DNA from: Chitinophagaceae bacterium
Lineage (GTDB): Bacteria; Bacteroidota; Bacteroidia; Chitinophagales; Chitinophagaceae
Direction of reading: 5' to 3'
Assembly (NCBI GenBank): GCA_947447825.1
Contig: CANFLL010000020.1
Location: 1-51,805, forward strand
DNA length: 51,805 nt
Position numbers and translations under genes: made by a program. How positions within the stretch are numbered: position 1 is the stretch's first letter; the number at the start of each line of letters is the position of its first letter. The notes beneath the pieces are model-generated. The model made no database searches. It saw only the letters and a program-made list of their open reading frames with translations, and was not told the origin of the DNA. Positions 50,086 to 51,805 of the stretch are shown here, piece after piece.

Positions 50086-51528
50086 ATGTCAAATAATACA
50101 CTCAATTCAAAAGGAGAGATTCCTATAGGTCAAAAAATTGCATTTGGTTTAGGTATGTTTGCAAACCAGATGTTTCCTGCTGCCTTAGGTATTTTTATGG
50201 TGGTTTTAGTGCAAGACCTGAAATTTCCTGCTTGGATGTGGGGTATTTTATTTTTCCTGCCGAGAATTTTTGATGCATTTATTGATCCTATCATGGGGTT
50301 CATCTCTGACAATACTAGATCAAAATGGGGGAGGAGAAGACATTATGTTTTTATAGGAGCAATTGTTATGGGAATTTCATTTATTGTAATGTGGCAATTG
50401 TATAGAGAAAACGGCGTTCAGTTTAATTTCATTTACTTTCTGCTATGGTCGTTCATCTTTTATTTGGGTCTATCCATTTTCAGTGTTCCCTACGTTGCAA
50501 TGGGTTATGAAATGAGTGATGATTTTCATGAACGCACCAGTATTATGGCTATTTCTCAATGGATTGGTCAATGGGCATGGGTTATTGCGCCATGGTTTTG
50601 GGTTATTATGTATGATCCTAAATGGTTTCCAAATGCAGATACTGCAACAAGAACTCTGGCAGTTTGGGTGGGTATTAGTTGTATGATTTTAGCTATGATG
50701 CCTGCTATCTTTATCACTAGTAAATCCACTAAAGATGAAGTTAGTTTTTCTCCATTAACTTTTAAAACCATTGGAGGTAGCTTGAAAGAAATTTTCAATA
50801 GCTTCAAAGAAGCATTTAGGAATAAACCTTTCACTAAGCTTTGTATAGCTACTTTTTTAATTTTTAACGCTTTCAATACAGTTGCGGGCTTCACTTTTTT
50901 TATTGTTGTATATTATCTTTTCGATGGTAATACGAGTGCTGCTGGCATTTGGCCCACCCTTTTTGGTTGTGTAGGGGCTTTGTCAACCACGTTTGTTGTT
51001 ATTCCAATTGTTGCTCGGTTATCTAAAATAATGGGAAAAAAGAATGCCTTTTTAGCCTCTCAGGGGTTCTCCATTTTTGGGTATATATTGTTTTGGTTTT
51101 TGTTTATTCCAGGTAAGCCATATATGTTCTTGTTTGCTTTGCCTTTCTTTTCTTTTGGTATAGGTAGTTTGTTTACCTTAATGATGTCTATGACTGCTGA
51201 TGTTTGTGATATGGATGAATTATCCTCAAACAAACGGCGAGAAGGCATTTTTGGTGCAATCTATTGGTGGATGGTAAAGTTTGGTTTTGCAATAGCTGGT
51301 TTATTAACTGGTGTAATCATGTCCCTAGTTGGATTTAACCCAAATCTGCCAGTTCAAACAGAAGGAGCAGTAACCGGGTTAAGGCTATTCTTTTCAGGGG
51401 TACCTATTTTAGGTACGTTAATAGCAATGTGGGTAATGAGGAATTATGATTTGACAGAAGAAAAAGCCAGAGAGATTAAAAAGCAATTAGATGAAAGAAA
51501 AGAAATTTTTTCTACTATAAAACAATAA
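50086..51528 (+). CDS. GPH/MFS-family sugar permease
   Basis: 480 residues with about 12 hydrophobic segments. It is of the glycoside-pentoside-hexuronide:cation symporter type: the loop motif DPIMGFISDNTRSKWGRRR (about 66-84) between helices 2 and 3 is the family signature, with a related DVCDMDELSSNKRREG loop in the second half. An inner-membrane cation-coupled carrier for mono- or oligosaccharides. As the last gene after GH30, it probably brings short beta-glucans into the cytoplasm for the phosphorylase. Confidence 0.88.
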   Translation: MSNNTLNSKGEIPIGQKIAFGLGMFANQMFPAALGIFMVVLVQDLKFPAWMWGILFFLPRIFDAFIDPIMGFISDNTRSKWGRRRHYVFIGAIVMGISFIVMWQLYRENGVQFNFIYFLLWSFIFYLGLSIFSVPYVAMGYEMSDDFHERTSIMAISQWIGQWAWVIAPWFWVIMYDPKWFPNADTATRTLAVWVGISCMILAMMPAIFITSKSTKDEVSFSPLTFKTIGGSLKEIFNSFKEAFRNKPFTKLCIATFLIFNAFNTVAGFTFFIVVYYLFDGNTSAAGIWPTLFGCVGALSTTFVVIPIVARLSKIMGKKNAFLASQGFSIFGYILFWFLFIPGKPYMFLFALPFFSFGIGSLFTLMMSMTADVCDMDELSSNKRREGIFGAIYWWMVKFGFAIAGLLTGVIMSLVGFNPNLPVQTEGAVTGLRLFFSGVPILGTLIAMWVMRNYDLTEEKAREIKKQLDERKEIFSTIKQ

Positions 51529-51805
51529 AAAATGACCTTACTATAATTTCCTTTTACTGATTTAAGCGTGTTGAGCAAATTAATAGGGGGTATGGTTGAA
51601 TCTGAATCTGCTGTTTCTGTAACAGACATTTCAATTTATAGGTCAATGTCGTTAAGCTAAGAGATTTCATCACATTATTTTATAGTTCATTGATTTAGGT
51701 TTTTTCTGTTTATGTTTTCTGGGAAAGGTTCTGTTAGGTCTGATTGCCTCAGTTGTTTTTTTGAGGATATTATCCACTGTTTGCAAGAACTTTCTTATTT
51801 TTTTC
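51529..51805. other. Right edge, nothing recognised
   Basis: AT-rich sequence after the permease gene, with no supported ORF, hairpin terminator or promoter before the window ends. Confidence 0.5.

Overview
The window is an AT-rich chromosomal segment from a member of the Bacteroidota, most likely a Chitinophagaceae/Sphingobacteriia-type soil or freshwater bacterium. The evidence is SusC/SusD pairs, TonB-dependent receptors with N-terminal carboxypeptidase-regulatory-like domains, many proteins ending in a type IX secretion (T9SS) sorting domain, and promoters resembling the Bacteroidota TTTG / TAnnTTTG type. No tRNA, rRNA, CRISPR array, transposase or phage gene was recognised.

Layout. 1-4595: the edge of a membrane-protein gene, then a TonB-dependent receptor coupled to a CXXCH-containing T9SS protein. 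4744-5018: two intergenic repeat arrays. 5117-12213: four exported proteins, namely a 1603-aa T9SS protein with an internal 447-residue duplication, a 78-aa protein with a PID-CTERM-like tail, and two smaller T9SS proteins. Hairpins separate the four genes. 12300-13070: a possible gene remnant and a 21-bp palindrome array. 13271-18292 (minus strand): BamA/TamA-like barrel, acyltransferase 3, unknown barrel, malate dehydrogenase, thioredoxin-like protein. 18507-22141: a signalling cassette of AraC-type response regulator, receiver protein and soluble PAS histidine kinase. 22580-25680 (minus strand): a helical exported protein and a TonB receptor. 26060-26320: a third array inside a long inverted repeat. 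26789-30900: a second, paralogous signalling cassette with an added CheY-like protein. 31410-51528: a beta-glucan utilisation locus, with a fourth palindrome array (33413-33693) inside it.

How the glucan locus would work. A secreted T9SS protein with twin glucan-binding-like modules and two surface lipoproteins would capture the polymer, and the lipoprotein GH16 enzyme would cut it. SusC/SusD would import oligosaccharides. A clan GH-A enzyme, GH17 and GH30 would trim and debranch them in the periplasm. A GPH/MFS permease would bring the products inside, where a GH149/GH161-type phosphorylase would release glucose-1-phosphate. This set fits a laminarin-like beta-1,3-glucan with beta-1,6 branches. 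The adjacent AraC-type response regulator and kinase are plausible regulators; short repeated words are shared by the upstream regions of the T9SS binding protein and of susC.

The most unusual signal is a set of four intergenic arrays. Each uses an unrelated sequence, but all are built of partly self-complementary units at about 21 bp (or 2 x 21 bp). A fifth array beside the first has a 7-bp period. A second unusual item is a receiver protein whose C-terminal tail looks like a kinase dimerisation hairpin with a candidate histidine but has no ATPase domain.
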